Shown one piece after another: positions 7,324-16,206 of a stretch of DNA of 19,580 bases. Source of the stretch: an uncultured Oscillospiraceae bacterium (lineage in GTDB: Bacteria; Bacillota; Clostridia; Oscillospirales; Oscillospiraceae); the NCBI GenBank assembly GCA_934623575.1, contig CAKTVL010000027.1, positions 1 through 19,580 of the forward strand. Reading direction: 5' to 3'. Within the stretch, counting starts at the first letter, position 1; the number at the start of each line of letters is the position of its first letter. The translations under genes and the position numbers were made by a program. The notes under the pieces were generated by a model. It ran no database searches. It was not told the DNA's origin and was given only the letters and a program-made list of their open reading frames with translations.

Positions 7324-7993
7324 CGTCATCCTCCTCCTTGTCGTAGTAGGTCATGGACAGCACGCCCGGCAGCTCGGACAAAAAGGCCACCTGACTGGGC
7401 TTGAGATGCTGATCCAGCTCAATGACCATCAGCGCGTCGCCGCCCCGCTTGTGGCGGTAGAGGCTCATGTTGGCCACGTTGACGCGCAGCTGGCTGAGGA
7501 TGCTGGTAATGGCCGCCACGGTGCCGCTGGCGTCCTGGTTGCGGATGACCAGCGTGTTAAACATGCCGGTGAAGTTGACGTCGATGCCGTCCAGCTTGTT
7601 GACCATGATGCGCCCGCCGCCGATGGACGAGGCCTGCATATTCAGCGACCTGCCGTCGGCGCTCCACGCCTCGATCACCGCGGTATTGGGGTGGGCGTCC
7701 CGCAGCTTGATCTCGTCGATGGTGTAGGTCATCCCGGCCTTTTCCGCCGCGGCAAAGGCGTCCGGCAGCCGGGGGTCGTCGGGCTTCATGCCCAGCAGGC
7801 CGCCCACCAGCGCGCGGTCGGTGCCGTGGCCGGGGCCGGTCTCGGCGAAGGAGCCGTACAGGTGGATGGCGGCCCTGACCGGCGGCGCACCCAGCAGCGT
7901 CCGGGCCATGGCGCCGATCTTAGCCGCCCCGGCGGTGTGAGAGCTGGAGGGGCCGATCATCACAGGCCCCAGAATTTCGAAAATATCCAGCAT
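7292..7993 (-). CDS. sdaAB: L-serine dehydratase, iron-sulfur-dependent, beta subunit
   Basis: This 233-aa subunit pairs with SdaAA. The N-terminal half has the signature GPSSSHTAGA at about residues 14-23, and the C-terminal ~70 residues form an ACT domain (IRNQDASGTVAAITSILSQL followed by MSLYRHKRGG). The start at 7993 was taken because AAGGGAG stands seven bases upstream; an extended open frame further upstream runs into intergenic repeats and is not coding. It is the first gene of the sdaAB–sdaAA–cupin operon and has its own promoter at 8026-8054. The acidic extension at the end (EEDDDGSGFDEGN) overlaps the start of sdaAA. Confidence 0.95.
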   Translation of the reverse strand: MLDIFEILGPVMIGPSSSHTAGAAKIGAMARTLLGAPPVRAAIHLYGSFAETGPGHGTDRALVGGLLGMKPDDPRLPDAFAAAEKAGMTYTIDEIKLRDAHPNTAVIEAWSADGRSLNMQASSIGGGRIMVNKLDGIDVNFTGMFNTLVIRNQDASGTVAAITSILSQLRVNVANMSLYRHKRGGDALMVIELDQHLKPSQVAFLSELPGVLSMTYYDKEEDDDGSGFDEGNI

Positions 7994-8025
7994 AGAAAAA
8001 CTCCCTTCAGAGTGTCGTCGGCAGT

Positions 8026-8054
8026 AGTATAGCACGTTTCCACCGGGTGTACAA
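8026..8054 (-). promoter_or_regulatory. Sigma-A promoter for the sdaAB operon
   Basis: On the minus strand TTGTAC and TATACT are 17 bp apart. The predicted transcript starts near 8019, about 26 bases before the sdaAB start. Confidence 0.78.
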
Positions 8055-8163
8055 TATAAAAAAGAGACCGGATTTCCGGCCTTCTCTCTGTCATTGCGAG
8101 GGCGCAGCGCGCCCGTGGCAATCCGTAATCTTTTTGTAGGGGCGGATGCCCGCATCGGCCCGA
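8055..8163. repeat. Mixed intergenic repeats (CATTGCGAG and GTAGGGGCGGA types)
   Basis: The stretch holds a small GGCC-based hairpin (8063-8088), a CATTGCGAG element with GGGCGCAGCGCGCCC core (8091-8126), and a GTAGGGGCGGATGCCCGCAT element (8136-8163). Both element types recur at the right edge of the window (19411-19487). No gene is seen. Confidence 0.7.
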
Positions 8164-8194
8164 AAAAAAGAGACCGCCGAAGCGGTCTCTTTTT
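8164..8194. terminator. Bidirectional terminator hairpin
   Basis: GAGACCGC and GCGGTCTC form the stem around CGAA, with A and T runs on either side. A nearly identical hairpin ends paralog 5 (18103-18133). Confidence 0.8.
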
Positions 8195-8204
8195 CAAATC
8201 TCAC

Positions 8205-8250
8205 GCTTACTATCTCTGGCCGTCAGGCCAGAGATAAGTAAACACAAAAA
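8205..8250. repeat. Third variable-stem hairpin unit
   Basis: The stem TATCTCTGGCC/GGCCAGAGATA has a GTCA loop and is followed by AAGTAAACACAAAAAAAG. Borders match the two units at 4441-4570 but the stem sequence does not. Confidence 0.65.
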
Positions 8251-8278
8251 AAGAAAGGCCTTACGGCCTTTCTTTTTT
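8251..8278. terminator. Terminator of paralog 3
   Basis: AAGAAAGGCC and GGCCTTTCTT form a perfect 10-bp stem around TTAC, with T-runs in both directions. It lies about 10 bp past the paralog 3 stop. Confidence 0.85.
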
Positions 8279-8287
8279 GAAGTTTAA

Positions 8288-9133
8288 TTAGAACTCCTTC
8301 TTCTTGCCGATGACGACGGCGGAGCCGGCGACGGAGGTCAGAGCCATACCGACGTACATAGCGATGCCAGCGTCAAAGGTCTTGGGGCTGGAAGAAGTGC
8401 CAGCGGGCTTGGTGTCGGTGGAAGCGGTCTTGTCAGCAACCAGCAGCAGGCCGCCAGCAACGACGGTGTAATCAGCACCAGCGGGAACCTCGGAGACCTT
8501 CTCGTACAGCTTCGCGGTAGCGCCGCAAGAAGAGCACTTCGCGGTCATCTTGGTACGATCCAGAACCCAAGTGTGCTGCACGACAGCGGCGCTCAACTTG
8601 CCCAGATCTTCGCACGCAACAACAGTACCATCGACCAGCAGATACGTGGGAGAAGTGGCCTTGTCGTTGGCAACGAACAGATTGATAGTATCGTCAGCAT
8701 CAACAACAGCGGTATAGAACTTCACGGTATCGGCATACTTATCGGTATCCTTCTTGTACTGGCCGCAAGCCTTGCCGAAATCGGTGTACAGGGTGCCATT
8801 GTGATTGTACTCAGCATTGGTCAGAGCCATATACATAGCAACCTTGTCAGTGCCGTGATACTTCACAATATAATCGGCATCAGCAGCAGAGGACTCGACG
8901 AGCTTGATAGCCTTAACGTCAGCATTATCGGACTTGATGGAATAATAAGCGATGGAACGGGGCTTGGTGGTAACAGCTTTGTGGTACTCTAGTTCAACGT
9001 TCTGAACGACGTCACCATTCACGTTGCCAGTCTTGGCGTCATAGAAATCGTAGGTCTGGGGCGCCGCGAAAGCGGTGGTGCACAGTGCCAGAGCCATGAC
9101 CATGGCCAGCACAGTTGCAATGATCTTCTTCAT
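8288..9133 (-). CDS. Surface-anchored variable protein, paralog 3
   Basis: The 281-aa protein has the family signal peptide and the SPKTFDAG–hydrophobic–KKKEF tail. The mature part is closest to paralog 4: both begin QTYDFYDAKTG and share EYHKAVTT, SIAYY, DADYIVKY, VAMYMA(L/V)TN, LYTDFGK, CGQY and the AKCS(S/T)CGATAKLYEK block carrying CxxC. A single cysteine in KACGQY pairs with the CxxC motif as a possible third metal or disulfide residue. The start at 9133 has GGAGGA eight bases upstream. Leader stem-loop, dyad site 3 and long F flank precede it, and no strong promoter is adjacent. Function beyond presumed surface display is unknown. Confidence 0.88.
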   Translation of the reverse strand: MKKIIATVLAMVMALALCTTAFAAPQTYDFYDAKTGNVNGDVVQNVELEYHKAVTTKPRSIAYYSIKSDNADVKAIKLVESSAADADYIVKYHGTDKVAMYMALTNAEYNHNGTLYTDFGKACGQYKKDTDKYADTVKFYTAVVDADDTINLFVANDKATSPTYLLVDGTVVACEDLGKLSAAVVQHTWVLDRTKMTAKCSSCGATAKLYEKVSEVPAGADYTVVAGGLLLVADKTASTDTKPAGTSSSPKTFDAGIAMYVGMALTSVAGSAVVIGKKKEF

Positions 9134-9161
9134 GTTTGTTTCCTCCATAAAAATTTTCTGT

Positions 9162-9180
9162 GATAAAGTGAAACTTTATC
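9162..9180 (-). promoter_or_regulatory. 5' UTR stem-loop of paralog 3
   Basis: GATAAAG pairs with CTTTATC around a short loop about 30 bases before the start, matching the paralog 2 leader but with one loop change. Confidence 0.5.
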
Positions 9181-9195
9181 GTTCAATCTGTGTTT

Positions 9196-9219
9196 ACAAC
9201 GTAAACATCATTATGTTGT
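9196..9219 (-). repeat. Dyad site 3, candidate recombinase crossover site
   Basis: It is identical to site 1 over all 24 positions, in the same orientation, and directly abuts the GTAAAAATTTTTAC palindrome of the F flank. Confidence 0.6.
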
Positions 9220-9565
9220 AAAAATTTTTACGGATTTTCATTCCAGTTTTTTCCAATTTTTAGAGCAAGAGCAAAATACCCTCAAAATCGGGTGAAAATG
9301 GAAATAACTGGAAACCCTTCCAGAATTTTCCGGGAATTTACGCAATTTATCCGGCGATGCAAAGCGCGTAATTTTTGCGTAATGCAAGAGTTATGCAATT
9401 CAAATCGAGATTTTCAAAAATCGCAACAATTTCGCTGGAAAAATTTTCCAGTCAAAAACGAAAAGTAATTATGTAAACTATCCGGCCCGAAATGCGCCCC
9501 AAATCCCGTTCATAGTTTGGTTACAATTTAACCGAATGAAGCGGATTTTGCGTAAAGTGGAACCT
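9220..9565 (-). repeat. F flank 3, long AT-rich leader repeat
   Basis: This is the third long copy of the F flank. It follows copies 1 and 2 closely up to about 9450, then differs for some 40 bases before the shared TTCATAGTTTGGTTACAATT segment. The minus-strand TTGAAA–16–CATAAC pair is kept. Confidence 0.7.
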
Positions 9566-9690
9566 GTTGTTTTTGTTCTCTCCCCCAGTCGCCTATGGCG
9601 ACAGGTCTCCCCGCGAACCCCTCCCAGAGGGGGCCGAGGCGCTTCGCGCGAGATTGCCGCGCCGGGCTTCGCCCTCCTCGCAATGACAGA
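9566..9690. repeat. Compound intergenic repeat with an inserted module
   Basis: The CATTGCGAG element seen at 1311-1385 is interrupted by a second element (CCCCCAGTCGCCTATGGCGA to GAGGGGGCCGAG). That second element also occurs alone at 18139-18252. One repeat appears to have recombined into the other. Confidence 0.65.
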
Positions 9691-9703
9691 GCGGCGCGCA
9701 CAC

Positions 9704-9735
9704 AAAAACCCCCAAGCCGCAGGGCGGCTTGGGGG
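9704..9735 (-). terminator. Terminator of the dnaG–rpoD operon
   Basis: On the minus strand a CCCCCAAGCCG/CGGCTTGGGGG-type stem is followed by TTTTTG, eight bases beyond the stop of the last operon gene. Confidence 0.85.
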
Positions 9736-9742
9736 TGTGGGG

Positions 9743-10546
9743 TTATTTCGCTCTGCGGCGGGTGTTGCAGACGGCCAGGACAGGGGCGGCCAGGAGGATC
9801 AGCACCGCCGGCCAGACGGTGGTCTGCCGGGATGGCTGGTCGGTTGGCTCCCAGGCGGCGTACAGCGTCATGTCCGCCGTCACCGGGGCGCTGAGATCCC
9901 AGGGGCGGGTCAGGTCAAAATCACTGTACCAACCCAGAAACGCATACCCAGCGCGCTGGGGCGGCTGCGGCTCTGCCAAGGGCGTGCCGCGGGCCACCAG
10001 CTGCGGCTCGACGGCGCTGCCGCCGTTGGTCTCGAAGGTCACGCGGCAGCGGTCGGACACCACGATGGTAACATCCAGCGCGGCGGCGGGATAGCTGTCC
10101 ATGCCGTCCTCGGTGGACACGCGGAAATTGCTGCTGCGGACGGCAGCGGCGCCGTCCTGGGCCAGGACCCGCAGCTGGATGGAGCCGATCAGGGTCTCCT
10201 GCGCCCAGTCGGCGCCGGCGCCGAAGTCCAGATAGTTCATGTACACGGCCTGCCGCCCGTCCCGCAGCGTGACCAGCGAGGTGCGCACGCCCTCGCGGAG
10301 GAGCGTGGCGTCCTCCTGATAGGAGAAAAACGCGGGGTCGAACACGATCTCGTCCTGCATGGCGTACATGGGGCCGGTGCCGGACAGCCGGCGCAGGGTC
10401 AGCGACACCGTGACCACGTCGCCGGGGGCGGCGCAGCAGGTATCCTGGCCCTGGGCGGTGAGCTGGAACACGTAGCTGCGTTCATCGGCGCAGGCGATGG
10501 ACGGCAGCAGAAGCAGCGCGATCAGCGCCCAAATGATCCGCTTCAT
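9743..10546 (-). CDS. Secreted cohesin-like / InlB B-repeat protein with C-terminal membrane anchor
   Basis: The 267-aa product starts with a signal peptide (residues 1-20, IIWALIALLLLPSIACA). Residues about 25-160 look like a cohesin-type beta domain (PGDVVTVSLTLRRLSG, then MQDEIVFDPAFFSY). Residues about 168-236 are one InlB B-repeat/Flg_new module (CRVTFETNGG, GYAFLGWYSD, MTLYAAW). A hydrophobic segment (PAVLILLAAPVLAV) and RRRAK tail anchor it. It is therefore probably exposed on the cell surface and may bind protein or carbohydrate. It begins only 7 bp after rpoD and lacks a clear Shine-Dalgarno, so it is probably translated by coupling in the dnaG–rpoD transcript. That is an unusual place for a surface protein. 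The domain calls rest on sequence pattern only. Confidence 0.82.
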   Translation of the reverse strand: MKRIIWALIALLLLPSIACADERSYVFQLTAQGQDTCCAAPGDVVTVSLTLRRLSGTGPMYAMQDEIVFDPAFFSYQEDATLLREGVRTSLVTLRDGRQAVYMNYLDFGAGADWAQETLIGSIQLRVLAQDGAAAVRSSNFRVSTEDGMDSYPAAALDVTIVVSDRCRVTFETNGGSAVEPQLVARGTPLAEPQPPQRAGYAFLGWYSDFDLTRPWDLSAPVTADMTLYAAWEPTDQPSRQTTVWPAVLILLAAPVLAVCNTRRRAK

Positions 10547-10553
10547 GGCGCGG

Positions 10554-11887
<1,334 letters not shown>

Positions 11888-11891
<4 letters not shown>

Positions 11892-13660
11892 GTTCGCTTT
11901 CCTCCGTAGCCTTTTTTGTCTTTATAGGTCTCCATCGCCGCCGCCAGCGGGTCCATGCCGCCGGCGCGCTTGGTGTGCTCCTCCTGTATGATGCGTATGT
12001 AATCCGCCAGCGCCTGGGGCGCGTTGGCCGTGGATTCCGGCTTTTGCAGCAGGGCCGTCAGGTGGCTCATCTCCTCCGGGGCCAGCACCGCGGACAGGGC
12101 CGCCATGCTGGCGTGGCCCCGCCGTTGCCACAGCTCGCCGTAGATGCGCCCCAGCAGCGGCGAGGAGAATTCCTCCGGCTGCACCGGCATCTCCGGCGGG
12201 AACAGGCTGTCGTCCTGCAGCAGCAGGCGGATGACGCCCTCCTCCGCCATGGCGCTGCGCAGGTTCTGATAGCGTATGCTGCGGTCGGCGGGCTGCAGGG
12301 TGGACGAGGGGTTCAGCTCCTGCCGCTCCTGTATCTTCTTCGCCTTGGCCTGCAGGCGCTTCCACGCCCGCTGCACCTCCATGCGCATGGCCTCCACCGG
12401 CAGGTCCGCCGCCTGGGCGGCACGGGTGGTATAGACCTCCCGTTCTACCGGGTCCGATAATTTACATAATACTTCCGCCACTTCCCCGGCGTAGGCGATA
12501 CGCGCCTTGTCGTCCTTCAGGTCGTACTTGCCCTGCACCTGAGAAATGCTGAATTCCACGCCGTTTGCGCTGCCGGAAAGCAGCTGCTCGAAAGCGTCCC
12601 GCCCCTGATACTTGATGAAATCGTCGGCGTCCTGCTTTACATAATTTCCGTCCACCAGCCGCTGCGGCAACCGCAGGACCTTCACCGTGAACTCGCTGTT
12701 GCGCAGCAGTTCCAGCGCCCGGTCCGTGGCCATCTGGCCCGCGCCGTCGTTGTCGTAGCACAGCACCAGCTCCTTGGTAAAGCGCCCCAGCAGCTGGATC
12801 TGCTCCTGGGTCAGCGCCGTGCCCATGCTGGCCACCGCGTTGTCAAACCCCGCCTGGTGCAGCGTCACCACGTCCAGGTTGCCCTCGCACAGGATGATGT
12901 TGGGCCGCTTGGTCTTTTTGGCCAGATTCAGCCCGTACAGCACCCGGCGCTTGCTGAAGGCCACCGTCTCGGTGGTGTTCATGTACTTGGGCTCCGACTT
13001 GTCGATCACACGGCTGCCGAAGCCCACCACGTCGCCCCGGACGTTGATCACCGGCAGCATCATCCGGTTGCGGAACTTGTCGTATATCCCGCCGCTCCGC
13101 CCGTTCACCGCCAAGCCCGCTGCCAGCAGCTCCTGCTTGGAAAAGCCCTGGGCCGTCATGGCGCGGATCAGCGCGTCCCACTGGTCCAGCGACGCGCCCA
13201 TGCCGAAGCGCACCGCGATGCCCCGGCGTATCTGGCGCTTGTCCAGGTATGCCTGCACCGCCGCCCCCTGGGGCTGCTGCAGCTGCTCGTAGTACCACCG
13301 CGCCGCCGCCCGGTTCAGGTCCAGCACCCGCCGCCGCAGCCGGTCGGCGCTGCTGCGGGCCTCGTCCTCCACCGGCAGGGGGATGTTGGCCCGCTTGGCC
13401 AGGAACTCCACTGCCTCCGGGAACGACAGCCCCTCGATCTCCATGATGAAGTTGATCACGCCGCCGCCCTTCTTGCAGCCGAAGCAGTGGTAGATCTGCT
13501 TGCTGGGCGCCACGGAAAACGAGGGCGTCTTTTCGCTGTGGAACGGGCACAGGCCGAACAGGTTACCGCCCTTGCGCGTCAGCGCCACATAGCCGGACAC
13601 CACGTCCACGATGTCGTTCCGCGCCACGACCTCGTCCAAAAACGCGTCACTGAAATGCAT
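11888..13660 (-). CDS. dnaG: DNA primase
   Basis: The 590-aa primase makes RNA primers at the replication fork. The N-terminal zinc finger has Cys38, His41, Cys59 and Cys62 ([12 protein letters not shown], then HCFGCKKGG). The catalytic core follows with the TOPRIM motifs [10 protein letters not shown] and [15 protein letters not shown] replaces the common EGYMDV form but keeps the essential Glu and Asp. The C-terminal third should bind the DnaB helicase and is typically variable. The start at 13660 has AAGGAGG five bases upstream and puts the zinc finger at its usual place; the longer open frame is rejected. The dnaG–rpoD order is the conserved macromolecular synthesis arrangement of Firmicutes. 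The promoter is at 13699-13726. Confidence 0.97.
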
Positions 13661-13698
13661 ACGCTCCTCCTTCCCGCCAGCGGCAAAATTGCTCATAC

Positions 13699-13726
13699 AA
13701 TATACTATACCAAAAAAATCCCTCAA
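13699..13726 (-). promoter_or_regulatory. Promoter for the dnaG–rpoD operon
   Basis: On the minus strand TTGAGG and TATATT are 16 bp apart, within an AT-rich stretch 40 bases before dnaG. An overlapping TATAGT is an alternative -10. Confidence 0.6.
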
Positions 13727-13770
13727 ATCCTCTTTTTTCGCAAAACTTTTTTGCGCCAGCCCTCTCCCCG

Positions 13771-13893
13771 CCCATGCCTTCCACTTGAGAGGAAGGTGGC
13801 AGCCGAAGGCTGACGGATGAGGTGTGCGGCGTCAGCCGCCTTGCCTCCCTCTGCGAGGGAGGTGGCATGGCCGCAGGCCATGACGGAGGGAGA
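13771..13893. repeat. GGAAGGTGGCAGCCGAAGGC-type intergenic repeats
   Basis: Two related units follow one another: one with GAGAGGAAGGTGGC, GCCGAAGGC and TGACGGATGAGG, the next with GCGAGGGAGGTGGC, GCCGCAGGCC and ATGACGGAGGGAG. Each holds a short hairpin. They fill the gap between the dnaG promoter and paralog 4; no gene is seen. Confidence 0.7.
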
Positions 13894-13896
13894 GAA

Positions 13897-13929
13897 CAGA
13901 AAAAGGCACCCCGTAGGGGTGCCTTTTTT
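13897..13929. terminator. Terminator of paralog 4
   Basis: AAAAAGGCACCCC pairs with GGGGTGCCTTTTT around a GTA loop. T-runs exist in both directions; the minus direction ends paralog 4. Confidence 0.87.
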
Positions 13930-13955
13930 GTTATTCAAGCTCGGAAGGGCCTAAA

Positions 13956-14780
13956 TTAGAACTCCTTCTTCTTGCCGATGACGACGGCGGAGCCGGCGAC
14001 GGAGGTCAGAGCCATACCGACGTACATAGCGATGCCAGCGTCAAAGGTCTTGGGGCTGGAAGTACCATTGGTGGTGGTGTTAGCAGCCTTGGTGTCAACG
14101 ACCAGGAACAGGCCGCCAGCAACAGTCTCATAGGTAGCGCCAGCGGGAACCTCGGAAGCCTTCTCGTACAGCTTGGCAGTAGCGCCGCAAGTGGAGCACT
14201 TAGCAGTCAGCTTGGCACGGTCAATAACCCAAGTGTGCTGCTCGACAACTGCGCTCAGCTCACCCAGATCCTTAACCTCGACAACAACGCCATCAACCAG
14301 CAGGAAGGTGCCGCCGGCGGTCTGAGCCGCAAACAGCTTCACGGTATCCTTCTTGTCAACAACCGCAGTATAGAACTTTACGGTATCAGCATAGACGTTA
14401 GTGTCCTTGTTGTACTGGCCGCAGTTCTTGCCAAAGTCAGTGTACAGCTTGCCTTCGTAGTTGTAGGTGCCGTTGGTCACAGCCATATACATGGCGACCT
14501 TCTCGGTGCCAGCATACTTCACGATGTAATCGGCATCGGCAGCAGCGCACTCGACCAGCTTGCTGGTAACACTGGTAGTATCCTTAACAGTGTAGTAAGC
14601 GATGGAACGCTCACCGGTAGTCACGGCCTTGTGATACTCCATAACAGCCTGCTTTGCCAGACCCTCGCCACTGCCAGTCTTGGCATCGTAGAAATCGTAG
14701 GTCTGCTCCGCAGCGAACGCCACGGTGCACAGTGCCAGAGCCATGACCATGGCCAGCACAGTTGCAATGATCTTCTTCAT
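13956..14780 (-). CDS. Surface-anchored variable protein, paralog 4
   Basis: The 274-aa protein has the shared signal peptide (ending TVAFAA, as in paralog 1) and the shared SPKTFDAG–hydrophobic–KKKEF tail. Its middle is a diverged version of paralog 3, with QTYDFYDAKTG, EYHKAVTTGERSIAYY, DADYIVKYAGTEKVAMYMAV, FGKNCGQYNKDT and KCSTCGATAKLYEK. A Thr/Asn-rich linker precedes the anchor. The start at 14780 has GGAGGA eight bases upstream. The leader just upstream of the start is closer to that of paralog 5 than to those of paralogs 2 and 3. Dyad site 4 lies at 14845-14868, only ~150 bp from the recombinase gene. Probably silent in the present orientation, by inference. Confidence 0.88.
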   Translation of the reverse strand: MKKIIATVLAMVMALALCTVAFAAEQTYDFYDAKTGSGEGLAKQAVMEYHKAVTTGERSIAYYTVKDTTSVTSKLVECAAADADYIVKYAGTEKVAMYMAVTNGTYNYEGKLYTDFGKNCGQYNKDTNVYADTVKFYTAVVDKKDTVKLFAAQTAGGTFLLVDGVVVEVKDLGELSAVVEQHTWVIDRAKLTAKCSTCGATAKLYEKASEVPAGATYETVAGGLFLVVDTKAANTTTNGTSSPKTFDAGIAMYVGMALTSVAGSAVVIGKKKEF

Positions 14781-14844
14781 GTTTGTTTCCTCCATAAAAA
14801 TTTGTTTGTGTCGGGTGTCGCTTCGCTCTCCCAGACAGCGGTTT

Positions 14845-14868
14845 ACAACGTAAACATCATTATGTTGT
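14845..14868 (-). repeat. Dyad site 4, candidate recombinase crossover site
   Basis: It is identical to sites 1 and 3 and opposite in orientation to site 5 at 17137-17160. Recombination between sites 4 and 5 would invert about 2.3 kb containing the recombinase, the toxin-antitoxin cluster and the promoter. Confidence 0.62.
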
Positions 14869-14911
14869 AAAAATTTTTACGGATTTTTCTTCCAGAATTT
14901 TCCAATTTTGA
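14869..14911 (-). repeat. F flank 4, shortened
   Basis: Only the ~43 bp nearest the dyad match the long F flanks (AAAAATTTTTACGG to TTCCAATTTTGA). Homology stops at about 14911, and unrelated sequence then leads to the recombinase gene. Confidence 0.65.
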
Positions 14912-15019
14912 AGAAACAAACATGATGGACATTTTCAGGCAGCCGCGGCAAATTCCCTCTCCCAAAATTTGCCAAATCGCCGTATAATATACCTTATTAT
15001 ATATAACGGGAGGCCCGCC

Positions 15020-15853
15020 ATGACCATCACCACCGATCAGCTATCGCAGTTCCGCGCGCTGCTGCGGACCGAGGAAAAATCCTCGGCCACCATGAACAAA
15101 TACCTACGCGACGTCTACCGCTTCGCCCTGTGGCTGGGCGACGACCCGCTGGAGCGCGACGCCATGCTGGACTACAAGGCCGACCTGATGCGCCACTATT
15201 CCGCCGCCAGCGTCAACTCCATTCTGGCCGCGCTGAACCGCTTCCTGCGCATGATCGCCCGGGAGGACTGCCGCGTGCAGCGCCTGCGCATCCAGTACCA
15301 GGCGTACAGCCCCGAGGAGCGTGAGATCACCGCCCAGGAGTACGCCGATCTGGTGCAGACCGCCCGTGAGACCGGCCGTGCCCGGCTGGCGCTGCTGCTG
15401 CAGACGATATGCGCCACGGGCATACGCATCAGCGAGCTGCCCGCCATCACCGCCGAGGCCGCGCGTCGCGGCGTGGCGCTGGTGCGGTGCAAGGGCAAGT
15501 CCCGCCGGGTGCTGATCCCCACCCGGCTGCAGAAGAAGCTGCTGCGCTACATCAAGATCCACCGCATCGCCTACGGCCCGGTGTTCGTCACCCGCAGCGG
15601 CGCGCCGCTGGACCGCAGCAACGTCTGGCGCGAGATGAAGGCCCTCTGCCGCGACGCCGGGGTGTCCGACAAGAAGGTGTTTCCCCACAACTTCCGCCAC
15701 CTGTTCGCCCGCACGTTCTACCGGCTGAACAAGGATCTGGCCAAGCTGGCTGACCTGCTGGGGCACAGCAGCATCAACACCACGCGTATCTACATCCGCA
15801 CCACCAGCGCCGAGCATCGCCGCTGCCTGGAACGCATGCGACTGGTCCTCTGA
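15020..15853 (+). CDS. Tyrosine recombinase (XerC/D-like integrase)
   Basis: The 277-aa protein has an N-terminal SAM-like core-binding domain (about 1-90, including SSATMNKYLRDVYRFALWLG) and a C-terminal catalytic domain with all expected residues. These are Arg136 (ATGIRISEL), Lys at 158/160 (CKGKSRR), His223 and Arg226 (PHNFRH), His249 (LLGHSS) and the nucleophile Tyr258 (TTRIYIR). Such enzymes cut and rejoin DNA at dyad sites with 6-8 bp centres. The start at 15020 has GGGAGG seven bases upstream. There is no excisionase, phage or conjugation gene nearby, so this is a stand-alone recombinase. It lies between oppositely oriented dyads 4 and 5, which makes them its likely targets. A TATAAT at 14983 may be its -10, but no good -35 is seen. 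Confidence 0.94.
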   Translation: MTITTDQLSQFRALLRTEEKSSATMNKYLRDVYRFALWLGDDPLERDAMLDYKADLMRHYSAASVNSILAALNRFLRMIAREDCRVQRLRIQYQAYSPEEREITAQEYADLVQTARETGRARLALLLQTICATGIRISELPAITAEAARRGVALVRCKGKSRRVLIPTRLQKKLLRYIKIHRIAYGPVFVTRSGAPLDRSNVWREMKALCRDAGVSDKKVFPHNFRHLFARTFYRLNKDLAKLADLLGHSSINTTRIYIRTTSAEHRRCLERMRLVL

Positions 15854-15947
15854 ATCGCCCATTGCCGCCGCTTCGGATGAGCTCCGGACCGGCGCGGGCA
15901 GCCCGCGACTCCGGCGAACGAACCGCCGTGCACCTTGACAACTGCAT

Positions 15948-15976
15948 TTGACAAAAAGCGTCCCGCCGTGTATACT
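15948..15976 (+). promoter_or_regulatory. Promoter of toxin-like mRNA 1
   Basis: A perfect TTGACA and TATACT are 17 bp apart. Transcription would start near 15983, about 60 bases before the small ORF. Confidence 0.88.
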
Positions 15977-15985
15977 TCGTCGTAA

Positions 15986-16206
15986 GGACGCTGCATACAT
16001 AGGCGGGCGGTTAGTTACCTCCTTTTGAAGGGAGGTGACGCTGTGTTTTTCGTATTCACGATTCATATCTTAGGTCATTCGATCTCGATACGAGTCCAGA
16101 AGCTGAAAAGCAGAAACCGCCACCGGGCAGGGTGACGGTTTCTGCGGGCCGTAAGGCCAAAATGAAACTTTCAACTCACCGGGACTAACCGCCTGCTGCA
16201 GCGTCC
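15986..16206 (+). ncRNA. Toxin mRNA 1 regulatory structure (5'-3' fold-back and hidden ribosome site)
   Basis: Two 10-base segments at the 5' end (GGACGCTGCA at 15986-15995 and GGCGGTTAGT at 16006-16015) are perfectly complementary to two at the 3' end (TGCAGCGTCC at 16197-16206 and ACTAACCGCC at 16184-16193). The ribosome site GGAGGT (16031-16036) pairs with ACCTCC just upstream (16017-16022). GGGAC/GTCCC followed by CCTTTTC near 16181-16212 may end the mRNA. The structure is inferred from complementarity alone. Confidence 0.6.
16043..16135 (+). CDS. 30-aa toxin-like peptide, copy 1
   Basis: A GTG start five bases after GGAGGTG opens a 30-codon frame. The peptide has a hydrophobic first half (MFFVFTIHILGHSISIRV) and a basic tail (KSRNRHRAG). 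This makeup is common among type I toxin peptides that act on the membrane, though I cannot assign it to a named family. A near-identical peptide is encoded 300 bp downstream (16362-16454), so both ORF and context are conserved. The stop codon lies inside the hairpin that terminates the opposing antisense RNA, so that RNA overlaps the last codons. The Shine-Dalgarno sits in a hairpin, which should keep translation low. Toxicity is inferred from layout only. Confidence 0.72.
   Translation: MFFVFTIHILGHSISIRVQKLKSRNRHRAG

Noticed and set aside
7994..8197. N-terminal extension of SdaAB by 68 residues
   Set aside because: The added region runs through the promoter and a CATTGCGAG repeat, and the proper start has a good ribosome site.
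1034..9468. Similar small plus-strand ORFs inside the three long F flanks (beginning MEITGN, ATGs at about 1051, 5635 and 9298)
   Set aside because: All three frames are open for about 57-75 codons with a few substitutions, but none has a ribosome site or fixed end. The similarity is explained by the DNA repeat itself.
15020..15853. Recombinase as the integrase of a phage or conjugative element
   Set aside because: No excisionase, structural, mobilisation or replication genes are near, no tRNA-type attachment site is seen, and housekeeping operons surround it.
15986..16206. MITE with terminal inverted repeats around the small ORF
   Set aside because: It remains possible, but the promoters lie outside the repeats and no target duplication is seen. 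The opposing promoters and terminators fit an RNA-regulated locus better.
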